Numbered from the stretch's first letter, positions 50,124 to 60,003 are shown. The stretch is DNA of 64,000 nt from JACKIC01 sp964543795 (GCA_964543795.1 CAZIZN010000003.1:248001-312000); one strand, 5' to 3'. Program-made: numbers and translations. Notes: a model not told the origin generated them from the letters alone.

Positions 50124-52100
50124 ATGCAGGTAGCTCCACACGACGTCACCCTCGTCGCCAACACGATCCGCGGCCTCGCGATGGACGCGGTGCAGAAGGC
50201 CAACTCGGGGCACCCGGGCATGCCGATGGGCATGGCCGAGGTCGCGACGGTGCTCTGGACGGAGGTGCTGCGCTGGAGCAACCAGGAGCCCGAATGGCGG
50301 GGCCGAGACCGCTTCGTGCTGTCGGGCGGGCACGGCTCGATGCTGCTCTATTCGCTGCTGCACCTCGCCGGCTTCCCGGTCTCGCTCGACGACCTGCGCC
50401 GGTTCCGCCAGCTGCACAGCAAGACGCCGGGCCATCCCGAGTTCGGCGAGACCGTCGGCGTGGAGACCACCACCGGGCCGCTCGGCCAGGGTTTCGCGAA
50501 CGCGGTCGGCATGGCGATCGCCGCGCAGATGGAGGCGGCGCGCTTCTCCAACCACCTGCTGGCCACGCGGGTGTTCGTCACCTGCGGCGACGGCGACCTC
50601 ATGGAGGGCCTCAGCTACGAGGCGGCCGCGCTCGCGGGCCACCTGCGGCTGGCCAACCTGATCTGCCTGTTCGACGACAACACGATCACGATCGAGGGCC
50701 ACACGGACCTGGCCACCAGCGAGGACGTCGCGGCGCGCTTCGCGGCGCAGGGCTGGGAGGTGCAGCAGATCGACGGCCACGACCCCGACCAGATCCGCAG
50801 GGCGCTCGCCTGCGCGACCGCGTCCGGCGAGAAGCCGCAGCTGATCTGCTGCCGCACCGTGATCGGCAAGGGCAGCCCGAACAAGGCGAACACGCACGAC
50901 GTGCACGGCGCGCCGCTCGGCGCCGACGAGGTCCGCGCCACGAAGCAGGCGCTCGGCATGCCGCCCGACGACTTCCACGTCGAGGCGCGCGCGCGCGAGG
51001 TCTTCGCCGCCGCCGCCGCGCGCAACGAAGCGCTGCGGCAGCAGTGGCGGCGCGACATGGCCGAGTGGGCCGCGACGAGTCCGCAGACCGAGCGGCAGTG
51101 GCGCGCGTTCCTGGGCCGCGAGCTGCCCGCCGACCTGCTGGCGCAACTCGCCGCGGTCGCCGGCCAGGAACCCAACGCGACGCGCGTGCTGTCGGGCAAC
51201 ATCGTGCAGAAGCTCGCCGACCTCGTGCCGGGCTTCGTCAGCGGCAGCGCCGACCTGGATCCGTCGACGAAGACGCGCATCAAGAGCGCGGGCTCCTTCA
51301 CGGCCGAGCACCGCACCGGCCGCACGCTGCACTACGGCGTGCGCGAACACGCGATGGGTGCGGTCCTGAACGGGCTCTCGCTGCACGGCGGCTTCCTGCC
51401 CGCGGGCAGCACGTTCCTGGTGTTCGCCGACTACATGCGCACGCCGATGCGGCTGGCGTCGCTGATGAAGATCCCCGGGGCGTTCGTGTTCACGCACGAC
51501 AGCCTGATGGTCGGCGAGGACGGCCCCACCCACCAGCCGGTCGAGCACCTCGCCACCCTGCGTCTGATCCCGAACCTGCACGTGTTCCGCCCCGCCGACG
51601 GCAAGGAGACCGCGGCGGCCTGGACCCACGCGATGAGCCGCCGCGACGGCCCCGTGGTGCTGTCGCTGACGCGACAGAACCTGCCGGCCCTGCCGCACGC
51701 CGCGGGCTGGGATGCACACGAGGCGCTGCGCGGCGGCTACGTGCTCGTCGACGCGCCCGCTGCGAAGGCGACGATCGTCGCCACCGGCGCCGAAGTCGGC
51801 CTCGCCGTCGACGCGGCGAAGCTGCTCGCCGCCGAAGGCGTGCCGACGCGCGTCGTCTCGATGCCGTGCGTCGAGCTGTTCCACCAACAGGACGAGGGCT
51901 ACCGCGGCAAGGTGCTCGGCGACGCCCCGGTGTTCGCGTGCGAGATGGGGCGCCCCGAACCCTGGTGCGTGTTCACGGGCCGCCTCGACCGCGTCATCGG
52001 CCAGAGCACCTTCGGCGCCAGCGCGCCGTTCAAGGTGCTCGCCGAACACTTCGGCTTCACGGCGGCGAACGTCGCCGCGCGCGTGCAGAAGGCGCTGTGA
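50124..52100 (+). CDS. tkt: transketolase
   Basis: The 658-residue thiamine-diphosphate enzyme moves two-carbon units in the pentose phosphate and Calvin pathways. The N-terminal half has KANSGHPGMPMGMAEV, HGSMLLYSLLHL and the ThDP motif GDGDLMEGLSYEAA...NLICLFDDNTITIEG. The middle has the catalytic GVREHAMGAVLNGL and the later THDSLMVGEDGPTHQPVEHL. The length and motifs match bacterial tkt. It is followed two bases later by a small membrane-protein gene. Confidence 0.96.
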   Translation: MQVAPHDVTLVANTIRGLAMDAVQKANSGHPGMPMGMAEVATVLWTEVLRWSNQEPEWRGRDRFVLSGGHGSMLLYSLLHLAGFPVSLDDLRRFRQLHSKTPGHPEFGETVGVETTTGPLGQGFANAVGMAIAAQMEAARFSNHLLATRVFVTCGDGDLMEGLSYEAAALAGHLRLANLICLFDDNTITIEGHTDLATSEDVAARFAAQGWEVQQIDGHDPDQIRRALACATASGEKPQLICCRTVIGKGSPNKANTHDVHGAPLGADEVRATKQALGMPPDDFHVEARAREVFAAAAARNEALRQQWRRDMAEWAATSPQTERQWRAFLGRELPADLLAQLAAVAGQEPNATRVLSGNIVQKLADLVPGFVSGSADLDPSTKTRIKSAGSFTAEHRTGRTLHYGVREHAMGAVLNGLSLHGGFLPAGSTFLVFADYMRTPMRLASLMKIPGAFVFTHDSLMVGEDGPTHQPVEHLATLRLIPNLHVFRPADGKETAAAWTHAMSRRDGPVVLSLTRQNLPALPHAAGWDAHEALRGGYVLVDAPAAKATIVATGAEVGLAVDAAKLLAAEGVPTRVVSMPCVELFHQQDEGYRGKVLGDAPVFACEMGRPEPWCVFTGRLDRVIGQSTFGASAPFKVLAEHFGFTAANVAARVQKAL

Positions 52101-52102
52101 GC

Positions 52103-52348
52103 ATGGACTCGCCCACCGACGTCGGGATCACCGTGGGCGCGTTCCTGCTCGGCTGGTTCCTGGGCGGCCGGCGCCAGAACCGCGGGCCCGAGGCGCCGCC
52201 GGCGCCGATCGACGCCAAGGCGCTCGAGCTGGCGCGCCGCGTGCTGCCGCTCGAGGGCAGGATCGGCGCGATCAAGGCCTATCGCGAGGCGACGGGGTGC
52301 GGGCTCCGCGAAGCGAAGCTGGCGGTCGACACGCTCGGCGAAGCCTGA
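52103..52348 (+). CDS. small membrane protein with an L7/L12-like C-terminal helix pair
   Basis: The 81-residue product has one N-terminal hydrophobic segment (ITVGAFLLGWFLGG) and a Pro-rich linker. Its C-terminal part (GRIGAIKAYREATGCGLREAKLAVDTL) matches the ribosomal protein L7/L12 C-terminal fold, in which 'KI.VIK.vRe.TGLgLKEAK..Ve' is diagnostic. It is likely to be membrane-anchored with the domain in the cytoplasm. The start follows the tkt stop by two bases, so it is read with tkt. The function is unknown. Confidence 0.7.
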   Translation: MDSPTDVGITVGAFLLGWFLGGRRQNRGPEAPPAPIDAKALELARRVLPLEGRIGAIKAYREATGCGLREAKLAVDTLGEA

Positions 52349-52387
52349 CGACGCAGCGTGCCGCCGGGTGCAGACCCGCCGAGCCGC

Positions 52388-54082
52388 CTACAGCATGCCG
52401 ACGACGTTGCCGTCCTTGTCGATGTCCATGCGCGCACCGCCCGGCACCTTGCCGAGCCCCGGCATCGTCATGATCGCGCCGGCGAGCGGATAGACGAAGC
52501 CCGCGCCGACCGCGACGCGCGCGTCGCGCACGACGAACCGGAAGCCGGTCGGCCGGCCCTTGAGCTTGGGGTCGTGGCTCAGCGAGTACTGGGTCTTGGC
52601 CATGCAGATCGGCAGCTTGCCGAAACCGCGCTCCTCGAACAGCGCCAGCTGCTTCTCGGCGAGCGGTTCGTAGTCGACGCCGTCGGCGCCGTAGACCTTG
52701 GTCGCGATCGTCTCGATCTTCTGCTTCAGCGTCGCGTCCAGCGGATACAGGAAGCGGAACGAACTCGGCTCGTCGGCGGCCTTGACCAGCGCGTGCGCCA
52801 GGTCCTCGCCGCCCTTGCCGCCGTCGGTGAACAACGTCGACACGTGCGCGTCCGACGCGCCCGCGGCGATCGCCGCCTCCTTGACGAAGGCGATCTCGGC
52901 CTCGCTGTCGGTCGGGAAGCGGTTGATCGCGACGACCACCGGGATGCCGAACAGGCGCACGTTCTCGATCTGCTTCTGCAGGTTGCCGATGCCGGCCGCG
53001 AGCGCGTCGAGGTCCTCCTTCTGCAGACCCTCGGGCAGCGGCTTGCCGGCCGTGATCTCGAAGCGGCCGCTGTGCATCTTGAGTGCGCGCACGGTCGCGA
53101 CGAGCAGCGCTGCGTCCGGCACGAGGCCCGAGGCGCGGCACTTGATGTCGAAGAACTTCTCGGCCCCCATGTCGGCGCCGAAGCCCGCCTCGGTCACGAC
53201 GAAGTCGAGGCTGCGCATCGCCACGTAGTCGGCGACGATCGAGCTGTTGCCGTGCGCGATGTTCGCGAACGGCCCCGTGTGCACGAGCGCGGGCGTGCCC
53301 TCGAGCGTCTGCATGAGGGTCGGCTTGAGCGCGTCCTTGAGGATCGCCGTCATCGCACCGGCGGCCTTGAGGTCCTCGGCCGTGACCGGCACGCCCGCCT
53401 TCGTGTAGCCGACCACGATCGCGCCCAGGCGCTTGCGCAGGTCCTGGATGTCCTTGGCCAGGCCGAGGATCGCCATGATCTCGCTCGCCGAAGTGATGTC
53501 GAAGCCGGTGCGCCGCGGCCCGCCGTCCTTCTCGCCGCACGCCACGTCGATCTCGCGCAGCGCGCGGTCGTTCATGTCCATCACGCGCCGCCACGTGATC
53601 TGCTCGGGATCGAGGCCGAGCTCGTTGCCGTGGAACAGGTGCGCGTCGAGGAACGCCGCGCAGAGGTTGTGCGCCGACGTCACGGCGTGGAAGTCGCCCG
53701 TCAGGTGCAGATTGAGTTCCTCGGGCGGCACGACCTGCGAGTAGCCGCCGCCCGCGGCGCCGCCCTTGATGCCGAACACCGGCCCCATCGACGGCTGCCG
53801 GATCACGCAGCAGGCGCGCTTGCCGATCCGGTTCAGCGCCTGGCTGATGCCGACGGTGTGCACCGTCTTGCCTTCGCCGAGCGGCGTGGGCGTGATCGCC
53901 GTGACGACGACGTACTTCGCGGGTTTGCGCGTCGCCGGCTGCTTCAGCAGGTCGAGTTTCACCTTGGCCTTGTTGTGGCCGTAGGGCTCGAGGTCGTTCT
54001 CGGTGAGGCCCATGATGCGGGCGACTTCGCCGAGCGGGCGCAGGGGGATCGAACGGGCGATGTCGAGGTCGTTGAGCGACAT
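52388..54082 (-). CDS. fhs: formate-tetrahydrofolate ligase
   Basis: The 564-residue enzyme makes 10-formyl-tetrahydrofolate from formate with ATP. The nucleotide loop is TPLGEGKTVHTVG near residue 66. Next come RQPSMGPVFGIKGGAAGGGYSQVVP, LTGDFHAVTSAHNL and FGADMGAEKFFDIKCR, all conserved blocks. The ending IMTMPGLGKVPGGARMDID is the family C-terminus. ATG 54082 (MSLNDLDIA) gives the normal length. It is 77 bases downstream of the arginase gene on the same strand and may be cotranscribed with it. Confidence 0.96.
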   Translation of the reverse strand: MSLNDLDIARSIPLRPLGEVARIMGLTENDLEPYGHNKAKVKLDLLKQPATRKPAKYVVVTAITPTPLGEGKTVHTVGISQALNRIGKRACCVIRQPSMGPVFGIKGGAAGGGYSQVVPPEELNLHLTGDFHAVTSAHNLCAAFLDAHLFHGNELGLDPEQITWRRVMDMNDRALREIDVACGEKDGGPRRTGFDITSASEIMAILGLAKDIQDLRKRLGAIVVGYTKAGVPVTAEDLKAAGAMTAILKDALKPTLMQTLEGTPALVHTGPFANIAHGNSSIVADYVAMRSLDFVVTEAGFGADMGAEKFFDIKCRASGLVPDAALLVATVRALKMHSGRFEITAGKPLPEGLQKEDLDALAAGIGNLQKQIENVRLFGIPVVVAINRFPTDSEAEIAFVKEAAIAAGASDAHVSTLFTDGGKGGEDLAHALVKAADEPSSFRFLYPLDATLKQKIETIATKVYGADGVDYEPLAEKQLALFEERGFGKLPICMAKTQYSLSHDPKLKGRPTGFRFVVRDARVAVGAGFVYPLAGAIMTMPGLGKVPGGARMDIDKDGNVVGML

Positions 54083-54159
54083 GGGGGCGAAGAGGATAGC
54101 GAACGGCCCCCACCGCGGCCAAAGGTGCACTGCAGTTCGCACCCGAACGGCCGGCCGGC

Positions 54160-55101
54160 CTACAGGATGCGCTTGCCGAACGCGCTCAGGATCACGTCGA
54201 CGGCGACCTCGCCCGACTGGTTCTTGACGTCGAGGACCGGGTTCAGCTCGGTGACCTCGAGGCTCGTCATGCGGCCCGTGTCGCTGACCATCTCCATGAG
54301 CAGGTTCGCCTCGCGCCAGCTGATGCCGCCCTTGACCGGCGTGCCGGTGCCCGGCACGTCGCGCGGATCCATGCCGTCGAGGTCGAACGAGACGTGGAAG
54401 CCGGCCGTGCCGTCGGTCGCGAAGCCGATCGACTCCTGCAGGATCGCGCGCATGCCGCGTTCGTCGACGTCGCGCATCGTGTAGGCGTGGATGCCCGAGC
54501 GCTTGACGTTCTGCCGCTCCGCCTCGTCGATGTCGCGGATGCCGATCAGGCAGACGTTCGCCGGCAGCACCTTGGGCCAGAAGCCCCCCATCTCGACGAG
54601 CCGCGGATGGCCCATGCCGAGCACGGTCGCGAGCGGCATGCCGTGGATGTTGCCGCTCGGCGAACTCTCGGGCGTGTTCATGTCGGCGTGCGCGTCGACC
54701 CAGATGAGCCCGATCTTCTGGCCGCGATCGCGGAAGTGTTCGGCGACGCCCGCGATCGTGCCGATCGCGATGCTGTGGTCGCCGCCGAGCACGACCGGGA
54801 TCTCGCCCTGTTCGAGCGAACGGCGCACCCGCAGGCGCAGTCGGTTGCAGACGTGGTAGATCGGCTCGAGGTAGCGGGCGTGCGTGCTGCCCGGATCGCG
54901 CGTCTCCGGGGCCGGCACGCCGACGTCGCCGTCGTCCTCGACGCGGAACCCGAGCTGGTGCAGGCCCTGCGTGACGCCGGCGATGCGGATCGCCGAGGGG
55001 CCCATGTCGACGCCGCGGCGGCCGGCGCCGAGGTCCATCGGCACGCCGACGAGGCGCACGGTGCGGGGCGGAGCGGACGTCGGGTCGGCGGGTGCGGTCA
55101 T
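54160..55101 (-). CDS. rocF: arginase
   Basis: The 313-residue ureohydrolase hydrolyses arginine to ornithine and urea with two Mn2+ ions. Metal motifs are GGDHS (106-110), DAHAD (136-140) and the SFDLDGMDP segment near 240. NIHGMPLA, which contacts arginine, is the arginase version of this loop, which argues against agmatinase. It has an extra loop around PAPETRDPGSTHARYLE. It probably shares a transcript with fhs. Confidence 0.92.
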   Translation of the reverse strand: MTAPADPTSAPPRTVRLVGVPMDLGAGRRGVDMGPSAIRIAGVTQGLHQLGFRVEDDGDVGVPAPETRDPGSTHARYLEPIYHVCNRLRLRVRRSLEQGEIPVVLGGDHSIAIGTIAGVAEHFRDRGQKIGLIWVDAHADMNTPESSPSGNIHGMPLATVLGMGHPRLVEMGGFWPKVLPANVCLIGIRDIDEAERQNVKRSGIHAYTMRDVDERGMRAILQESIGFATDGTAGFHVSFDLDGMDPRDVPGTGTPVKGGISWREANLLMEMVSDTGRMTSLEVTELNPVLDVKNQSGEVAVDVILSAFGKRIL

Positions 55102-55147
55102 GGGCGCGCGGCAGTCTACCGGGCACCGAGCGCCGCAGCAGCGACGC

Positions 55148-55639
55148 TCACGCGGTCGTCGAGCGGATCGCGACCGTGAACGCGGGCAGGCCCGAACCGC
55201 TGATCGTCAGCGCCTGCAGGTCGAAGGCGATGCCGGGCGGTGTGCCGATCGGGAACTGCAGCGTGTGCGTGCCGCGCCCGACCGGACAGGCGGTCGTCGA
55301 GAACCACGGCGCATTGACGCCGAGTGCCAGGGTCACGGGCTGCTGCTGCAGGACCAGCGCGTTCGCGAAGCCGGGCAGCGGCAGGCAGGGCAGGGTGTTG
55401 GCCAGGTCGATCGCGAGCACGTGCGGCTGGTTCAGGGCGCCGTAGACGTAGACGCGGTGCGGATTGCCGGCGCCGACGGGGCCGGCCGTGAACGGCGTGC
55501 ACGTGAACGCACCGCAGGTCTGGCCGTAGATCACGGTCAGCAGGCCGCCGTCCATCATGAGGCCGACGTCGGTGGCGGTCTGCGCGCCGAGCGGCAGGCC
55601 GGCGGCGGCGAGAATCAACAGGGTGCGGAAGGGCTTCAT
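55148..55639 (-). CDS. small secreted cysteine-containing protein
   Basis: The 163-residue protein has a signal peptide (FRTLLILAAAGLPLGAQ) and four cysteines (C42, C47, C85, C118). These correspond in spacing to four of the six cysteines of the protein at 13360-13842: the pattern 'TCGAFTCTPFTAGPVGAGNP' here matches 'ACEPFSCVPHQTLAGAGE' there. The paralogues are likely extracellular beta-rich proteins with two disulfides. No named family is recognised. The last 40 residues end in a strand-rich PAFTVAIRSTTA. Confidence 0.7.
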   Translation of the reverse strand: MKPFRTLLILAAAGLPLGAQTATDVGLMMDGGLLTVIYGQTCGAFTCTPFTAGPVGAGNPHRVYVYGALNQPHVLAIDLANTLPCLPLPGFANALVLQQQPVTLALGVNAPWFSTTACPVGRGTHTLQFPIGTPPGIAFDLQALTISGSGLPAFTVAIRSTTA

Positions 55640-55693
55640 GGCGAACTCGGTCGTCGGGGCAGATCGCGGCGATGATACACCTCGGCACCCGGC

Positions 55694-56461
55694 TCAGCCG
55701 GCCACGGGCTCGACCGGCTGGCCGCGCACCACCTGCAGCGCCGCCGCCGCGCTGCCGCCGTTCTTCGCGATCTCCCACAGGCCGAACGAACCGACCAGCG
55801 CGAGCAGTTCGCCCGCGGGCACCTCGCCGTAGGTGCCGGCGACCGGCACGCGGCGGCCGGTGACGCCGATCGCCGCGAGGTCGGGGTGCTCGGCGACCGC
55901 GAGGTTGGTGACGAGGTTGCCGAAGGTGTCGACGTGCACGATCCGCGGCCGCCCATCCGTGAGCGGCGGGAGCGCCACGGGGTCGGCGCAGCGCGCGCCG
56001 AGCGCCGAGAAGCCGTAGCGGCCGCCGCTGAGCCAGCCGGCGACAGGACCGAGCACGTCGCGGCCGTGGAAGGTCCGCGACGGCGGCGCGATGCCGAGGT
56101 GCGCGGGGTCGAGGGTACGCACGTCCGCGTCCGGGTCCGCCGCGAGCACGTGGCTCAAGAGGCCGTTGTCGGGCCCGAGCCAGAACGTCTCGTTGGCCGC
56201 AGCCGCGAGCAGGCGCCGCGCCGTGCCAACGCCGGGATCGACGACGCCGACCACGACGCTGCCGGGCGGGAAGCGGCCGATCGCCGACCACAGCCAGAAC
56301 GCGCCGCATTCGACGTCGTGCGCGGGCACGTGGTGGCCGAGGTCGGCGACGATCGCGCGCGGATTCGCGCGCAGCACGGCACCGCGCAGGATGCCTGCGT
56401 ACGGATCGCGGTCGCCGAAGTCGGTGAGCAGGACGACGTGGCCGGACGGGCGGAGGTGCAT
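55694..56461 (-). CDS. S-adenosylmethionine hydrolase/halogenase-family protein (DUF62)
   Basis: The 255-residue protein starts VVLLTDFGDRDPYAG, the signature of the DUF62 family, which cleaves S-adenosylmethionine to adenosine using water (hydrolases) or halide (fluorinase, chlorinase). VVVGVVDPGVGTARR, LGPDNGLLSHVL and TFHGRDVLGPVAGWL are further conserved blocks, and HVDTFGNLVTNL begins the C-terminal beta domain. The common hydrolase form is much more likely than a halogenase. ATG 56461 is used; the frame stays open upstream without homology. The 234 bases before it show no gene. Confidence 0.85.
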   Translation of the reverse strand: MHLRPSGHVVLLTDFGDRDPYAGILRGAVLRANPRAIVADLGHHVPAHDVECGAFWLWSAIGRFPPGSVVVGVVDPGVGTARRLLAAAANETFWLGPDNGLLSHVLAADPDADVRTLDPAHLGIAPPSRTFHGRDVLGPVAGWLSGGRYGFSALGARCADPVALPPLTDGRPRIVHVDTFGNLVTNLAVAEHPDLAAIGVTGRRVPVAGTYGEVPAGELLALVGSFGLWEIAKNGGSAAAALQVVRGQPVEPVAG

Positions 56462-56695
56462 CGGTCCGGCAAGGGAAGCGGCGGCGCGGGTTGGGCGCAA
56501 CGTCCATGCTGCTGCCGGGCTCGCCACACACCGGCTTGGCAGGCCCTGCGCGGCTTGCGAATCGGGCAACGGCCCCCGCAGGGCCCTGCCCGAGCGATGC
56601 CCGGGCAGCACCTGCGAGGTCGCGGACGACGGCGCCCCGGCCCGCGCGCACCAGGACCACTGCACATGGTCCCAGGCGCGCCGAGGGAGTCGTGA

Positions 56696-58438
56696 TCAGT
56701 TGCCGATGCCGAGCGCCACGCCGTTCGACGCGATCGCCCCGAGCACCGTGAAGCCCGGCGAGAACGTGACGCCCTGGCTGAACACGTTCAATCCGACGAA
56801 GCTGGTGTCGGTCGGCACCGCGAACGGCACGTTGGCCGACGCGGCGGGTGCCACGAACAGCGACGTCGCGAGTCCGTCCGTGTAGCGGAAGCAGCCGGCC
56901 ATGCCGATGCTCGCGAGCGGCTGCCCCGGCTCGTAGCCGATGAAGCCGAACAGCACCGCGCCGAACGGCGACCCGGGCGGGATGTTGCCGACGGTGAGGC
57001 TCACCGTCGAACCGAGCTGCGGCCGCGCGCCGGCGGCCAGCGTCAGCGGCGTCGCATCGACCGCCGTCAGCGGGATCGTCGCCGCGAGCGACGCCGACAG
57101 GTCCGTGTTGCCCGGGTTCGCGCTCGGACCGCCCGGCGAATAGCCGACGAGGTAACCGTCGCCGCCCGTGTAGCCACTGATGCTGACGTTGTCCATCGCC
57201 TGGAACACGATGTGGAAGTTGCCCGTGGCGAGTTCGAACTGGAACTGGAACGTGCTCGGCGTCGAGCCGGCAGCGAGCCCGACGTACGACAACACCGCGT
57301 CCCAGGTCAGATAGACCACTCCGCCCACCTCTTCGTGCAGCACGTTGTTCGACGAGTTGCAGATGAAGTCGTGCCAGACCGACCACGCCGTGTTGACGCG
57401 GCCCAGGAACGCCGTCGGATTCGGCTGGTAGCTCGTGCCGTTGCTGCCGACCGAGACGAAGCCGTTCGAGCAGACGAACAGCACGCTCGTCGCACCGCCC
57501 GGGAACGGCATCGGCGCGGACAGGTTGATCGTCGTCTCGCCGTCGTCGATGAGGCCGAGGTTGACCGCGTTGACCGACGGCGGCACGAACTGCGTCAGCC
57601 CGGGGGTGATCGTGTAGCTGTTGCCGACGAAGAGCCCGCTGAGCGCCGTGTTCGACAGGTCGAACTGGGTGGTGATCGGGAAGTGCTCGTAGAACGACGT
57701 GAAGCCGCTGATGCAGCCGGTGCCGTAGCTGCGGCGCGACGCGCAGCCGGGCGCGCTCGTGACGACGTAGCCGCCGATGCCGTCCGGCGTCCACTGGAAC
57801 ACCGTGTCGGCGAATGGCACGGGGCCGGTGCCGTTCTGGTGCAGCGTCGGGTTGCCGCTCGTGGCGATCGGCAGCACCTCGAAGTTCACGCCGTTGATCG
57901 TCGCACCGTTGCCCGGGCTGGCGCCGTGCAGCCAGGTGCCGGTGTTCGTGGCGGTGTCCGCACCGTAGAAGACCTCGATCGACCCGTTCGCGACGAAGCG
58001 GATCTGCACCGTGTGCGCAATCGTCGTGTTGTAGCGGTAGACGCCGTTCCACGTGACGCTGAAGTAGGCGGGCGTGCTGCCCGACGCCGGCACCGCGTTC
58101 GCGTGCACGGCGCCGCTGCCCGCCGCCGACGGATTGAAGTCCATCCACATCGCGCAGAAGCGCGACGTCGCGTTGTTGACGAGTTCGCTGACGGTCGGCG
58201 TGTAGTCGGTGGCGCCCGGCGCGCCGTTGCCGAACACGATGTACCCGTTCGAACAGACCTGCACGTCGTTGTACGAAGCGCCGCCGTACGAGAACGCGAA
58301 GCCGAGCGGGAGCGGCGCCGAGAACGACTCGTCGATCAGGTTGAGGTTGGCGCCGAGATTGGTGTCGAAGCAGGGGATCTGCGCGAGCGCGGGCGCAGCG
58401 GACAGACCCAGGAGCAGGGTCGTGGTCAACTTGTGCAT
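56696..58438 (-). CDS. secreted protein with two repeated NIDO-like domains
   Basis: The start is supported by GGAGG eight bases upstream and by a signal peptide (LTTTLLLGLSAAPALAQ). The 580-residue product contains two related halves. FSYGGASYNDVQVCSNGYIVFG with FCAMWMDFNP and FSVTWNGV is mirrored later by PGGATSVLFVCSNGFVSVG, AWSVWHDF and YLTWDAV, a pattern like extracellular nidogen-type domains. The C-terminal 110 residues are the recurring secreted domain. Paired cysteines suggest disulfides. It is presumably a surface or matrix protein, and it is convergent with no gene. Confidence 0.75.
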   Translation of the reverse strand: MHKLTTTLLLGLSAAPALAQIPCFDTNLGANLNLIDESFSAPLPLGFAFSYGGASYNDVQVCSNGYIVFGNGAPGATDYTPTVSELVNNATSRFCAMWMDFNPSAAGSGAVHANAVPASGSTPAYFSVTWNGVYRYNTTIAHTVQIRFVANGSIEVFYGADTATNTGTWLHGASPGNGATINGVNFEVLPIATSGNPTLHQNGTGPVPFADTVFQWTPDGIGGYVVTSAPGCASRRSYGTGCISGFTSFYEHFPITTQFDLSNTALSGLFVGNSYTITPGLTQFVPPSVNAVNLGLIDDGETTINLSAPMPFPGGATSVLFVCSNGFVSVGSNGTSYQPNPTAFLGRVNTAWSVWHDFICNSSNNVLHEEVGGVVYLTWDAVLSYVGLAAGSTPSTFQFQFELATGNFHIVFQAMDNVSISGYTGGDGYLVGYSPGGPSANPGNTDLSASLAATIPLTAVDATPLTLAAGARPQLGSTVSLTVGNIPPGSPFGAVLFGFIGYEPGQPLASIGMAGCFRYTDGLATSLFVAPAASANVPFAVPTDTSFVGLNVFSQGVTFSPGFTVLGAIASNGVALGIGN

Positions 58439-58637
58439 GAGAGCCTCCACAGGGGAGAGAGGGGCGAGCGACTGCCGGTGCCGCACGCACCGCAAGGCGA
58501 TGGTGCGGGTCCCCGGCAACGTGGCGTTCGACGGTAACCCGCCGCGGCGAGGTTCCCCAGCCCCCCCGTCCGCGACCGCCCCGCAGGCCGGGAATTGCGC
58601 CCGCGGCCGGGTCCTGCCCCTGGGCGGACGGCCGGAC

Positions 58638-59975
58638 TCAGTGGTCGGCGGGCGCGCCGAGGATCGCCATCAGCTCCTGCTTCTTCTGGTCGCGCAGCGC
58701 GGCCGTGTCGGCCTCGAGGCACATGCGCAGGAACGGCTCGGTGTTGCTGGGCCGCACGTTCACCCACCAGTCCGGGTAGGTCACCGTGATGCCGTCGAGG
58801 TGGTCGATCCGCGCGTCGGCGTAGCGCGCCGCGACGGCCTGCATGCGGCCCTCCTTGTCCTCGACCTGGAAGTTGATCTCGCCGGTGCCGAAGTAGCGCC
58901 GCAGCGGGTCGGCGAGCTGCTTCAACGAGAGGCCGCTCCGACTGATCTCGTTCATCACCAGGATCGCCGCGAGCACGCCACAGTCGGTGAAGTAGTTCTC
59001 GGCGAAGTAGAAGTGGCCCGACAGCTCGCCGCCGCCGATGCAGTCCGTGCGCCGCATCGTCTCCTTCATGAACGAGTGGCCGACGCGTTCGCGCACCGGC
59101 CGACCGCCCATCTTCAGGATCTCCTCGGGCACGACCTTGCTCGAACGCAGGTCGTAGATGATGCCCTTGCCCGGGTGCCGCCGCAGCATGTCGCGCGCGA
59201 GGATCACGGTGATCAGGTCCGCGTGCACCGTGCGCCCCGCCTCGTCGACGAACGCGCAGCGGTCCGCATCGCCGTCGAACGCGAGCCCGAGCGGCGCCTT
59301 GTGCTGCTTGACGAGCTTGCGCAGGTCGTCGAGGTTCGACTCCTTGAGCGGGTTCGCCTCGTGGTTCGGGAACGTGCCGTCGAGTTGCTGGTAGAGCGGC
59401 ACGACGGACAGCCCGGGGATCGCCGCGAAGATCTCGGGCGACTCGTTGGCGCCCATGCCGTTCGCGTAGTCGACGCCGATCGTCATCGGCCGGATGTCCC
59501 TCGCGAACCCGGCGATGTGCTTCACCCAGTCGCGCTTCATGTCGACGAAGTCGCGTTTGCCGAAGCGCGCGGCGGCCTGCAGTTCGCCGCCTTCGACCAT
59601 GCGCCGGATGTCCAGGATGCCGGTGTCGCCCGAGAGCGGGCGCGCCTCCGCGCGGCAGAGCTTGAAGCCGATGTACTGCTTGGGATTGTGCGACGCGGTC
59701 ACGGCCATGCCGCCGTCGCAGGGGATCTTGCCGATCGCGTAGTAGACCATCGGCGTGCTGGCCAGCCCGATGTCGACGACGTCGCACCCCTGCGAGAGCA
59801 TGCCGTCGATCACCGCGTCCTGGATCTCGGGCGCCATGGTGCGCATGTCGCGGCCGACGACGAGGCGTCTGGCCGAGAGGAAACGCACCATCGCCGCGCC
59901 GATGCGGAACGCGGTCTTCGCGTCGATCTGGTCGGGGTAGGTGCCGCGGATGTCGTAGGCCTTGAAGATGCTCAC
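58638..59975 (-). CDS. manB: phosphomannomutase/phosphoglucomutase
   Basis: The 445-residue alpha-D-phosphohexomutase interconverts mannose- or glucose-6-phosphate with the 1-phosphates. Catalytic Ser95 lies in VTASHNP, the Mg site DGDADR is at 234-239, and the sugar-specificity loop GGELSGHFYF is GEXSG-type. The phosphate-binding loop VRPSNTEPFLRM is near the C-terminus. The start SIFKAYDIRGTYP is classical for bacterial PMM/PGM. It lies 28 bases after threonine aldolase on the same strand and may be cotranscribed. Confidence 0.93.
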   Translation of the reverse strand: MSIFKAYDIRGTYPDQIDAKTAFRIGAAMVRFLSARRLVVGRDMRTMAPEIQDAVIDGMLSQGCDVVDIGLASTPMVYYAIGKIPCDGGMAVTASHNPKQYIGFKLCRAEARPLSGDTGILDIRRMVEGGELQAAARFGKRDFVDMKRDWVKHIAGFARDIRPMTIGVDYANGMGANESPEIFAAIPGLSVVPLYQQLDGTFPNHEANPLKESNLDDLRKLVKQHKAPLGLAFDGDADRCAFVDEAGRTVHADLITVILARDMLRRHPGKGIIYDLRSSKVVPEEILKMGGRPVRERVGHSFMKETMRRTDCIGGGELSGHFYFAENYFTDCGVLAAILVMNEISRSGLSLKQLADPLRRYFGTGEINFQVEDKEGRMQAVAARYADARIDHLDGITVTYPDWWVNVRPSNTEPFLRMCLEADTAALRDQKKQELMAILGAPADH

Positions 59976-60003
59976 GGGTGGCTCGGGTAAGGGAGGCGGT
60001 CGG

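Noticed and set aside
55694..56461. Fluorinase or chlorinase activity for the DUF62 protein
   Set aside because: The family includes halogenases but the great majority are S-adenosylmethionine hydrolases, and no organohalogen pathway gene is nearby.
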